Source of the DNA: Candidatus Parcubacteria bacterium
Lineage (GTDB): Bacteria; Patescibacteriota; Patescibacteriia; Patescibacteriales; Patescibacteriaceae
Length of the DNA: 31,237 nt
NCBI GenBank assembly: GCA_023459655.1
Contig: JAEWTE010000039.1
Location: 1 to 31,237, forward strand
Reading direction: 5' to 3'
The translations under genes were made by a program, and so were the position numbers. The notes below the pieces were generated by a model that ran no database searches, was not told where the DNA came from, and worked only from the letters and a program-made list of their open reading frames with translations. Below, piece after piece: positions 15,569-22,152 of the stretch (position 1 is the first letter of the stretch; every line of letters starts with the position of its first letter).

Positions 15569-17587
15569 ATGACCAAAAATAATCGGTTTGATTTGTTTGC
15601 TAATAATTTTATATCGAATAAACAGGGTAAAAAGGGCTTGTCTTTAAAATCGAATCATCAACATTGGACTGAAGAAGTTTTTTTGAGTCAAACGGAAGCC
15701 AGTGAGATGGTCGGCCATAATTTTAATTTTAATTATAGTCGAATTTTTTCTAAAGTATGTTTAGCGGCCTTATTGATTTTATTAATTAGAATGGCCTGGT
15801 TACAAGTTTGGCGTGGTGATTATTATTATGGCTTAGCTGAGGGCAATCGTTTAAGGCTAGAGCGGTTAGAAGCAAAACGAGGGGTTATTTATGATAGTAA
15901 ACATCAACCACTAGTTCAAAATGTGGCTAATTTTTTGATTTATGTAACGCCGAGTAATTTACCAGAACAACCACTTCAACGCCAAGCTGTTTTAGCTAGG
16001 TTAGCAACAGTTTTGGGTGAAGAAGCTTGTGTTAAATTAGAAAATGAATTGGTTGCTATTAAACCATGGTCTTTAGAATTTTATCAGCCAATTTTTGTAA
16101 GTGATAATTTGACTTATGAGCAAGCAGTTCAATTAACTATCCAAACTCATCAGTTGCCAGGCGTTTCTTTGACTAATCGTCATAAACGACAGTATGCCGA
16201 TTTGTCTAATTGGTTAGTAGCCGGTGAATCGGTTAATAAACTGAATAGCCTCAGTTTAATTTTGGGATATATTGGCAAAATTAATAATCAAGAATTGACT
16301 AGGAATAAAGACAGTGGTTATTTGCCGATTGACTATATTGGTAAAACTGGGTTAGAGGCTTATTATGAACAAGATTTACGTGGTATTAATGGTAGTAAGC
16401 AAATTGAAGTGGATGCTCTTGGTAATGAAAAGAAAAAAATTAGTCAGCAAAATCCATTAGATGGTCATCATTTGATTTTAAATATCGATGGCCGTGTCCA
16501 AGCCAAATTAGAAGAAATTGTTCGTCAACATTTATCTAGAGTTGGTAGTCGACGAGCCTCGGTGATTGCTTTAAATCCAAATAATGGTGCAGTTTTAGCC
16601 ATGGTTAATCAGCCATCGTTTGATAATAATAGTTTCTCTTCAGGTATTAGTCAGGTTGATTATAATAAATTGATTAATGATCAAGATAAGCCAATGTTTA
16701 ACCGGTCAATTAGTGGTGAATATCCATCTGGGTCAACTGTTAAAATTGTTATGGCAGCTGCAGCTTTGCAAGAAAAAATAATTGACTCATCAACTGGACT
16801 AATGAGCTCTGGTGGATTACGGATTAGTCATTGGTTTTTTCCTGATTGGAAATCCGGCGGTCATGGTTGGACAACAGTTAGTAAGGCAATCGCTGAATCA
16901 GTTAATACCTTTTTCTATTATATTGGTGGTGGTTATGAAAAATTTATTGGACTGGGGTTAGAAAATATTGGTCGCTATTTACAATCATTTGGACTGGGCC
17001 AAGTAAGTGGTATTGATTTATTTGGCGAGGTTAGTGGACTTATACCAACAGCGTCTTGGAAGGAAAAAACATTTGGCGAAGCTTGGTATATTGGTGATAC
17101 CTATCATCTATCAATTGGTCAAGGTTATTTACTAGTAACGCCATTGCAAGTAGCTAATTATACCTCAGCTTTTGCTAATGGTGGTAAAATTTATCAACCT
17201 CAATTAGTTAAAGAAATTTTAAACAGTGATGAGTCAGTTTATCAGACGATTGAGCCAAAGATTATTGCTCAAAATTTGGTTAAGCCTGAAAATATTGAAA
17301 TAATTAAACAAGGAATGCGACAAGCTGTTTTATCTGGTAGTGCTCAAAGTCTTAAAACTTTACCAGTTATGGTGGCTGGAAAAACTGGCACTGCTCAATT
17401 TGATAGTCGTAAATCGACTCATTCTTGGTTTACTGGTTTTGCTCCATTTGATAATCCAGAGATGGTTTTGACAATTTTAGTTGAAGAAGGTGGTGAAAGC
17501 ACTGATGCGGCTGTGCCGATTGCTAAAGATTTTTGGCAGTGGTATTTTACCTCTCTTGACACCCCAGAGGGGTATGATGTAAACTAG
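15569..17587 (+). CDS. mrdA: Penicillin-binding protein 2, elongation transpeptidase
   Basis: The class B PBP that crosslinks peptidoglycan during side-wall growth. 672 aa: a cytosolic tail of about 60 residues (longer than usual), one membrane anchor (about 60-82), the pedestal region with RLRLERLEAKRGVIYDSK and GKTGLEAYYEQDLRG, then the transpeptidase domain with catalytic SxxK at Ser389-Lys392, SxN at Ser444-Asn446 and KTG at 605-607. All catalytic motifs are present. The last dozen codons carry the promoter and likely operator of the next operon, including an unusually GC-rich ACC CCA GAG GGG run. Confidence 0.95.
   Translation: MTKNNRFDLFANNFISNKQGKKGLSLKSNHQHWTEEVFLSQTEASEMVGHNFNFNYSRIFSKVCLAALLILLIRMAWLQVWRGDYYYGLAEGNRLRLERLEAKRGVIYDSKHQPLVQNVANFLIYVTPSNLPEQPLQRQAVLARLATVLGEEACVKLENELVAIKPWSLEFYQPIFVSDNLTYEQAVQLTIQTHQLPGVSLTNRHKRQYADLSNWLVAGESVNKLNSLSLILGYIGKINNQELTRNKDSGYLPIDYIGKTGLEAYYEQDLRGINGSKQIEVDALGNEKKKISQQNPLDGHHLILNIDGRVQAKLEEIVRQHLSRVGSRRASVIALNPNNGAVLAMVNQPSFDNNSFSSGISQVDYNKLINDQDKPMFNRSISGEYPSGSTVKIVMAAAALQEKIIDSSTGLMSSGGLRISHWFFPDWKSGGHGWTTVSKAIAESVNTFFYYIGGGYEKFIGLGLENIGRYLQSFGLGQVSGIDLFGEVSGLIPTASWKEKTFGEAWYIGDTYHLSIGQGYLLVTPLQVANYTSAFANGGKIYQPQLVKEILNSDESVYQTIEPKIIAQNLVKPENIEIIKQGMRQAVLSGSAQSLKTLPVMVAGKTGTAQFDSRKSTHSWFTGFAPFDNPEMVLTILVEEGGESTDAAVPIAKDFWQWYFTSLDTPEGYDVN
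17556..17585 (+). promoter_or_regulatory. Promoter with embedded CsoR-type operator, upstream of csoR-trxA-trxB
   Basis: TTGACA (17556-17561), 18-base spacer, TAAACT (17580-17585), all within the end of mrdA. In the spacer, ACCCC (17561-17565) and GGGGT (17569-17573) form an inverted repeat over AGA, with an A/T flank on the right side (GGGGTAT). Short C-tract/G-tract inverted repeats are the known operator style of CsoR/CstR repressors, and one of these is the first gene downstream, so autoregulation is likely. A further TATAAT at 17591-17596 could be an alternative -10. Confidence 0.55.
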
Positions 17588-17612
17588 TAATATAATTATT
17601 TTTTAAAATTTT

Positions 17613-17873
17613 ATGGCTAATAATTTTTTTTCTGGAACAAGAACACCAGAACAGCGTTTGAATATTATCATTGGACAGCTTAATAGCTTAAAAAAGGTTA
17701 TTGGTGATGGTTGCTATGATTGTTCGGCTTTAATTACTCAAATTAAAGCAACAAAGGCTGGTTTGGATGCAGTCTTGGAAAAGATTTTATCGGAGCAATT
17801 AGATCGTTGTTTGAAAACAGCCAAGAGTAAGCCTGAGGTTAAAAAAATGTTTAGCCAAGCTTTGCGCCGATAA
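17613..17873 (+). CDS. CsoR/FrmR/RcnR-family (DUF156) transcriptional repressor, probably thiol- or persulfide-sensing
   Basis: 86 aa, all helical, with TPEQRLNIIIGQLNSLKKVI and CSALITQIKATKAGLDAVL, the family pattern RLxRIxGQxxGI...Y..D.L.Q..A...AL. In copper-sensing CsoR the ligands are Cys, His and Cys with 29 residues between the cysteines and the His four before the second. Here Cys37 and Cys66 keep the 29 spacing but the His position is Gln62. Loss of that His is the pattern of CstR-like sulfur sensors, which form di- or trisulfides between the two Cys. There is an extra Cys34. The genes that follow encode thioredoxin and its reductase, which supports redox or sulfide sensing. Confidence 0.8.
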   Translation: MANNFFSGTRTPEQRLNIIIGQLNSLKKVIGDGCYDCSALITQIKATKAGLDAVLEKILSEQLDRCLKTAKSKPEVKKMFSQALRR

Positions 17874-17912
17874 ATCGAAATATTTTTTGTTAATTAAGTT
17901 AAATATAAGTTT

Positions 17913-18245
17913 ATGTCACAGGTTTTAGAATTGAATCCTGGTAATTTTACCGCTGAAGTATTACAAAGCGAATTGCCGGTTTTAGTCGATTTTTGGGCAC
18001 CATGGTGTGGACCATGCCGAATGATGTCACCAATTTTGGATAATTTAGCCACCGAGCTAGTTGGTCAAATTAAAATTGTTAAAGTTAATGTTGATGATTC
18101 AGCTAATCAATCACTGGCTGTCCAATATGGTATCCAAGGTATTCCTAATTTAAAATTATTTAAAGCTGGTCAAGAGATTGCTGACTTTGTTGGTATGCGT
18201 CAGCAAGATAGTTTGCGTCAGGATATTTTAGCTAAAATAGCTTAG
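17913..18245 (+). CDS. trxA: Thioredoxin
   Basis: 110 aa, full-length thioredoxin fold. Active site WCGPC with Cys32 and Cys35, the buried Asp in LVDFWAPW, and the cis-proline in GIPNLKLF. It transfers electrons from the reductase encoded next door to ribonucleotide reductase and disulfide-bearing proteins. It follows the CsoR-type gene by 39 bases and trxB begins one base after its stop, so the three are one operon. Confidence 0.97.
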   Translation: MSQVLELNPGNFTAEVLQSELPVLVDFWAPWCGPCRMMSPILDNLATELVGQIKIVKVNVDDSANQSLAVQYGIQGIPNLKLFKAGQEIADFVGMRQQDSLRQDILAKIA

Positions 18246-18246
18246 T

Positions 18247-19173
18247 ATGGATAATCAGAAGTATGATTTGTTAATTATTGGAGCTGGACCGGCTGGTCTG
18301 ACTGCCGGTATTTATGCTAGTCGCTATAAAATAAAGCATGCCATTATTGGTAGTTTGCCTGGTGGTACCATGACTGAAGCTCATAAGATTTGTAATTTTC
18401 CTAGCGAGGCTAGTATTAGTGGTTGGGAATTGGCTCAAAAAATTGAAAATAACGCTCGTCAATTAGGGGTTGAAATAATTGCAGCAGAAGTGATTAGGGT
18501 TACTGGTCAATTTCCTAGCTTTCAGGTTGAATTGAATGATGGTCAAAAATTATTGACCAAATCGATACTTTTAGCCACCGGCACTAAGCGTCGTCAATTA
18601 GGATTAGATAATGAAGATAAATATTTAGGTAAGGGTTTAGCTTATTGTGCTACTTGTGATGGTCCATTTTTTAAAGATAAAGTAGTTGGTATATTGGGTG
18701 GAGGTAATAGTGGAGCAACTGCGGTTTTGTATTTATCAGAGATAGCCACCAAGATTATTTGGTTTTATTCTGGTGACAAGCCGAGCGCAGTTGAGCCAAG
18801 CTGGATGGAAGAAATAACTAAGCGTAGTAATGTTGAGACTAGTCCTAATAGCCGGATTATTGGACTGTTAGGGGAAGATCGTTTGTCAGGTTTATCAGTT
18901 GAACGACCAGGACGAACCGAGCAAGTTAATTTAGATGGACTATTTGTGGAGATTGGCAGTGACCCCAATAGTGATTTATTAAAACAACTTGATGGACAAG
19001 TTAATAATCGAGGTTATATTATTACGGGGGCCGATCAATCCACTAGTATTAAGGGTGTCTGGGCGGCTGGTGATGCAACAACTTCATCTAATAGTTTAAG
19101 ACAGATTGTGACTGCTTGTAGTGAGGGGGCAATAGCAGCTGATAGTATTTTTGGTTGTTTGAGTATTAAATAA
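18247..19173 (+). CDS. trxB: Thioredoxin reductase-like flavoprotein lacking the NADPH arginine motif
   Basis: 308 aa, low-molecular-weight TrxR architecture. FAD motif GAGPAGLTAGIYASRY at the N-terminus, redox centre CATC (Cys134, Cys137), a second dinucleotide motif GGGNSG, and a C-terminal FAD motif GVWAAGDATTSS. In NADPH-dependent TrxB the strand after GGGNSA leads to HRRxxxR, which grips the 2' phosphate; here that place reads WFYSGDKPSAVEP, without the arginines. The enzyme may therefore use NADH or another donor such as ferredoxin or flavodoxin. The thioredoxin gene beside it makes a thioredoxin-reducing role most likely. Confidence 0.92.
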   Translation: MDNQKYDLLIIGAGPAGLTAGIYASRYKIKHAIIGSLPGGTMTEAHKICNFPSEASISGWELAQKIENNARQLGVEIIAAEVIRVTGQFPSFQVELNDGQKLLTKSILLATGTKRRQLGLDNEDKYLGKGLAYCATCDGPFFKDKVVGILGGGNSGATAVLYLSEIATKIIWFYSGDKPSAVEPSWMEEITKRSNVETSPNSRIIGLLGEDRLSGLSVERPGRTEQVNLDGLFVEIGSDPNSDLLKQLDGQVNNRGYIITGADQSTSIKGVWAAGDATTSSNSLRQIVTACSEGAIAADSIFGCLSIK

Positions 19174-19191
19174 ATAAGCCGATAGATTACT

Positions 19192-19220
19192 AGCACCGTC
19201 TCAGTTGAGGCGGTGCTTTT
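19192..19220 (+). terminator. Intrinsic terminator after trxB
   Basis: AGCACCGTCTCA (19192-19203) pairs with TGAGGCGGTGCT (19206-19217), with one G-U pair, followed by TTT and a T-rich stretch. It closes the csoR-trxA-trxB unit. Confidence 0.85.
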
Positions 19221-19224
19221 GCTA

Positions 19225-19253
19225 TTGACAAAAAATGTTAACTATGTTAAATT
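19225..19253 (+). promoter_or_regulatory. Promoter for the Wzz-like gene
   Basis: A perfect TTGACA (19225-19230), 17-base spacer, TAAATT (19248-19253) preceded by TGT, an extended -10. It begins immediately after the trxB terminator. Confidence 0.6.
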
Positions 19254-19270
19254 AGTTAATCAACTAATTT
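19249..19270. promoter_or_regulatory. Inverted repeat over the -10/start region of the Wzz-like gene
   Basis: AAATTAGTT (19249-19257) and AACTAATTT (19262-19270) around AATC form a perfect 9-bp inverted repeat covering the -10 and predicted start. It is a candidate operator for the polysaccharide locus. Confidence 0.4.
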
Positions 19271-19285
19271 TTTTATTGATTTCCA

Positions 19286-20155
19286 ATGCCTTATTCTTGG
19301 TGGCAGATAATAAAAGATAGACAATCAATTGTCTGGTGGTGGTTAGTCGGCCTATTGGCCGTAGCCATGCTGGTTAGTTTTTTGCAACCTTTAAAATATT
19401 CAGCTGAAAGTCAAATCTTAGTAGTGCCAGACTATCAACAAACTAGTGATCCTTATCAGATTTCTCGGACTAATGAGTATTTGAGTTCTTTGTTGGCACA
19501 AATTACTTACTCTAGTTCATTTTTTGAAGCAACTGTTAAACCAGAATATCAGGTGGATACTACTTATTTTGGTGATACAGCCAAGAAACGAATGACTAGC
19601 TGGCGAAGTACTATTAAAGTTAAGCCAATCAACGACTCTGGTGTTATTAGTGTCAAAGTTTATCATACTGATAAACAACAAGCTGAAAAATTGGTGCGAG
19701 CGATTAATTATAATCTAATTACTAAAAATAATTATTATCACGGTTTAGGCGATAAAGTAACTTTAAAAGTAATTGATGAGCCGCTGATTTCTAATTGGCC
19801 GGCTAAACCCAATTTACCAATTAATTTTAGTTTAGCTATTATATTGGGTATATTAATTGGTTTAGCTCAAATTTATGTAATTAGTGTTAATTATAATAAT
19901 GAGGATTGGTCGGAGGTAGCGATGGACTGGCCTAGTTCGGAGGCGATTAAAGATTTGGCCGATCAATCAATAGTGCCAGAAAAAGATGAACAGTCAATAT
20001 CATTTAATTACAACAAAGATTGTGGTAATCCATTAGAGACGGTTAATAATTTAGTAGAACGGCCACTAGCTATGGAGCGAGTCGCTAGTGATGGTCAAGA
20101 TATTACCGAGCAATTATTGCACGGCGGTAATATTGATAATATTTTTGCTAGTTAA
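19286..20155 (+). CDS. Wzz-type polysaccharide co-polymerase / chain-length regulator
   Basis: 289 aa. TM1 at about 17-34, an extracytoplasmic domain starting with KYSAESQILVVPDYQQTSD, and TM2 at about 180-202 preceded by the proline-rich SNWPAKPNLPIN. The two-TM layout with a Pro-rich run before TM2 is the Wzz/PCP signature. These proteins set chain length of polymers made by the Wzx/Wzy route. A cytosolic tail of some 85 residues follows, acidic and without a tyrosine cluster or Walker motif, so it is not a fused BY-kinase. It is separated from the rest of the polysaccharide genes by the GC-richer block at 20.15-23.22 kb. Confidence 0.75.
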   Translation: MPYSWWQIIKDRQSIVWWWLVGLLAVAMLVSFLQPLKYSAESQILVVPDYQQTSDPYQISRTNEYLSSLLAQITYSSSFFEATVKPEYQVDTTYFGDTAKKRMTSWRSTIKVKPINDSGVISVKVYHTDKQQAEKLVRAINYNLITKNNYYHGLGDKVTLKVIDEPLISNWPAKPNLPINFSLAIILGILIGLAQIYVISVNYNNEDWSEVAMDWPSSEAIKDLADQSIVPEKDEQSISFNYNKDCGNPLETVNNLVERPLAMERVASDGQDITEQLLHGGNIDNIFAS

Positions 20156-20265
20156 GTTTTCCAGTCGACCAGTTGCTGATCGGCTGAGGAACTGCAACTA
20201 GATTCTTTTCTGGGAGTAGTGAACTTTAACAAAAAAATAAAAAGCCCTCGGGGAGGGCGAAGGAG
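20151..20265 (+). promoter_or_regulatory. Structured leader in front of the LysM-protein gene
   Basis: This 115-base gap can form nested helices: GTTAAGTT (20151-20158) with AACTTTAAC (20222-20230, one bulged T), TTCCAG (20159-20164) with CTGGGA (20210-20215), and AGTTGC (20171-20176) with GCAACT (20194-20199). A compact hairpin GCCCTC-GGG-GAGGGC (20244-20258) follows, then AAGGAG (20260-20265), an SD five bases before the ATG. TTCTTTT (about 20203-20209) could pair with GAAGGAG through several G-U pairs and hide the SD. The layout resembles a translational riboswitch or leader, but no known class was recognised. A weak promoter TTGCAC (20117-20122), N17, TATTTT (20140-20145) lies upstream. 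Confidence 0.4.
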
Positions 20266-20270
20266 TTATA

Positions 20271-21296
20271 ATGAAGAAGATCCTTTTGGCCCTAGTGGCC
20301 ATCGTTTTCGGGGTCGCTCTCTTTGGGGCGACCTACACTGTCCGACAGGGCGATACCCTGGAAGGGATTGCCACGGCGAACGGAGTAGCGGTTGAGCAAT
20401 TAGCCGCTGTCAACAATGTTGACTCACCCTATATAATTTGGGTGGGACAGGTCTTGGTTTTGCCACAAGTAAATTCGGTTAGTCGACCAGCACCCGTTGT
20501 TAACTATGATAATGATAATAATTTATTGTTACCAAATTCATTGGTTGATAGTGGCGCTGAGGTTATTGCTCCAAGTGTAAACCGCAAGGTTTTTGTTTGG
20601 AGTAAGAAGCCATCGGCCGGCGGCGGCGTTGGTTATTTCTGGAATGATGCCGCTGATGGATACTATCGGTATGCCAATACTAAGTGGCAACCATTGAATC
20701 TGTCGTCCAAAGTTTCCGTTGGTGCTTGGGGAGAGATCGGCGACGATTTTTGCCAAGTAATTGATGGGGATTGGTCACAAACTTCCTTAGGGTTTAAGGT
20801 TGGACCAGTCCTGGACTTTTATAGTCCTGGTTATTGGTTCAACTCTTGGTCTATCAAGACCTATTATGGTTTCCGTCATGCGGATTCCCGTGATGGGGCT
20901 TGGGATAAGACCCGGAAAGATCAAACCTGGTCAACAAACCTGTGGATTGGTGTTCATCAGAGTACCAAGCCATGGTTTGGTAAAACCAGTATCTCGGCTG
21001 AATACACTGGCTTGATTGCAACCGACGCCGTCGGCGGTAATAATGGCCAATACTTGCCGGTTTCTTCGTATTCCCCCATTAAATGGGAAAGCTCGTTAGA
21101 GCAGTCCCTTTACAAATGGGGAGATAGTTCGTTTAACTTGAATCTGGGTTATCGCCATCTTGATGGCGAGGCTGATCCAGGGAAAGACAGGGGATTCTAT
21201 GGCATTAACCTCCAAATCGGATGGGCGAAAGTCCTCTATGAGCTGGAGATAGGAAATCAACAACAACAGAAGTTAGGGGCTCAACTGAGCTTCTAA
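20271..21296 (+). CDS. Secreted LysM protein with a beta-strand-rich, outer-membrane-barrel-like C-terminal domain
   Basis: 341 aa. Signal peptide at residues 1-20 (MKK, hydrophobic core, FGA), then one LysM domain at about 21-65 (YTVRQGDTLEGIATANG to VGQVLVLPQ), which binds peptidoglycan glycan chains. After a linker, residues about 110-341 show repeated 8-12-residue stretches of alternating aromatic/hydrophobic and polar residues (SWSIKTYYGFRHAD, TWSTNLWIGVHQS, TSISAEYTGLIATD, FNLNLGYRHLDGE, FYGINLQIGWAK) and the protein ends in LGAQLSF with terminal Phe, as outer-membrane barrels do. The family of this domain is not recognised. Strong SD (AAGGAG), GC-rich codons and many C-ending codons set it apart from its neighbours. 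Confidence 0.7.
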   Translation: MKKILLALVAIVFGVALFGATYTVRQGDTLEGIATANGVAVEQLAAVNNVDSPYIIWVGQVLVLPQVNSVSRPAPVVNYDNDNNLLLPNSLVDSGAEVIAPSVNRKVFVWSKKPSAGGGVGYFWNDAADGYYRYANTKWQPLNLSSKVSVGAWGEIGDDFCQVIDGDWSQTSLGFKVGPVLDFYSPGYWFNSWSIKTYYGFRHADSRDGAWDKTRKDQTWSTNLWIGVHQSTKPWFGKTSISAEYTGLIATDAVGGNNGQYLPVSSYSPIKWESSLEQSLYKWGDSSFNLNLGYRHLDGEADPGKDRGFYGINLQIGWAKVLYELEIGNQQQQKLGAQLSF

Positions 21297-21308
21297 AGGG
21301 AGATAAAA

Positions 21309-22079
21309 ATGACAAAGAAGATTGTGCTGGGAATATTGTTGCTGTTGTTTGTGGTAGTATGGTTTAACAGCTGCCATAACATTAATATTAGCCGGAAATT
21401 AACGGTTGATGATTTGTATGAGTGGCTTGCTCCAACAATCGTTTGGTTGAAAAATGCGCTTGTTGCCCAAGCTGAAAAAGTTGATAAAATTTCGGCTGAA
21501 GTCGATACAATTAAAATCGAAGTCCGAGAGTTGAAAAACCGGAAAGGTCCGAAAACAATTTATCGGACAAAAACGGTGGTTGTGCAGCAACCAGCCAGTC
21601 AGATAGTTGAGCCGTATTATTCACAACCTCAGCCATCTACACCGGCAGTATCTCAACCAATAGTTCAAGTTCGTCAAGTTTCAGAACCAGAATTTGGGAC
21701 TATTGTTCCTGGGGCAACTCCTGGACCACAGGACTTAGAGTTCTGTATCGATTTGGAGCCAAATAAATCCACTGATAGCACCAAAAAATTTCTTTTTTGG
21801 GAGCTGGTCAATGGATTAGGATATAGCATCTCCAATGTTGTTCCTAATTTCACCGGAAAGTCAGCCAATATGAAGCTGTCACCCGGTGGTTCTGCGGATG
21901 GTATTTCTTTCGATGGAGAGATGCTCAGAATGAGTGTTGTCTCCTTTGGCAATTGGTACGCCCAGATTATGGGCACACCGATGCCGTCGGATTTCCGTCC
22001 GGCCCTCCGCTCCAATAAGAGCGGTTGGAATAACCGATTAATGACTAGGAGCGGTGACTATTTCGTCTACCGCTTCTGA
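21309..22079 (+). CDS. Membrane-anchored coiled-coil protein of unknown function
   Basis: 256 aa, not recognised. N-terminal membrane segment at about 5-18 (IVLGILLLLFVVVW, then FNSC, a poor lipobox), a charged coiled coil at about 50-80 (AQAEKVDKISAEVDTIKIEV), a Pro/Gln-rich linker at about 92-135 and a C-terminal domain of about 115 residues (from LEFCIDLEPNKS) ending in YFVYRF. The layout suggests an anchored wall or surface protein. It follows the LysM gene by 12 bases with SD AGGGAG (21297-21302) and ends in TGA, a stop not used by the other complete genes here. The first half is less GC-rich than the LysM gene. Confidence 0.65.
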   Translation: MTKKIVLGILLLLFVVVWFNSCHNINISRKLTVDDLYEWLAPTIVWLKNALVAQAEKVDKISAEVDTIKIEVRELKNRKGPKTIYRTKTVVVQQPASQIVEPYYSQPQPSTPAVSQPIVQVRQVSEPEFGTIVPGATPGPQDLEFCIDLEPNKSTDSTKKFLFWELVNGLGYSISNVVPNFTGKSANMKLSPGGSADGISFDGEMLRMSVVSFGNWYAQIMGTPMPSDFRPALRSNKSGWNNRLMTRSGDYFVYRF

Positions 22080-22099
22080 AAAATACAACAACTTCAACT

Positions 22100-22140
22100 G
22101 AGGGAGGATGGCCTGGAAACCATTCTCCCTCTCTTTATTT
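22100..22140 (+). terminator. Terminator-like hairpin within the GC-richer block
   Basis: GAGGGAGGATGG (22100-22111) pairs with CCATTCTCCCTC (22120-22131), 12 bp with one G-T wobble and an 8-base loop, followed by TCTTTATTT. The SD GGAGGAGG (22141-22148) of the next gene comes directly after. It may be a partial terminator that lowers expression of the third gene, or an mRNA-stabilising stem. Confidence 0.5.
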
Positions 22141-22152
22141 GGAGGAGGAATC

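Noticed and set aside
20800..21015. Alternative-frame ORF within the LysM gene
   Set aside because: The main frame has signal peptide, LysM domain, SD and continuous strand pattern; the alternative frame has none.
21674..22015. Minus-strand ORF of 113 codons opposite the coiled-coil protein gene
   Set aside because: Shadow of the plus-strand gene, which has an SD, an anchor segment and operon spacing; the opposite ORF has none of these.
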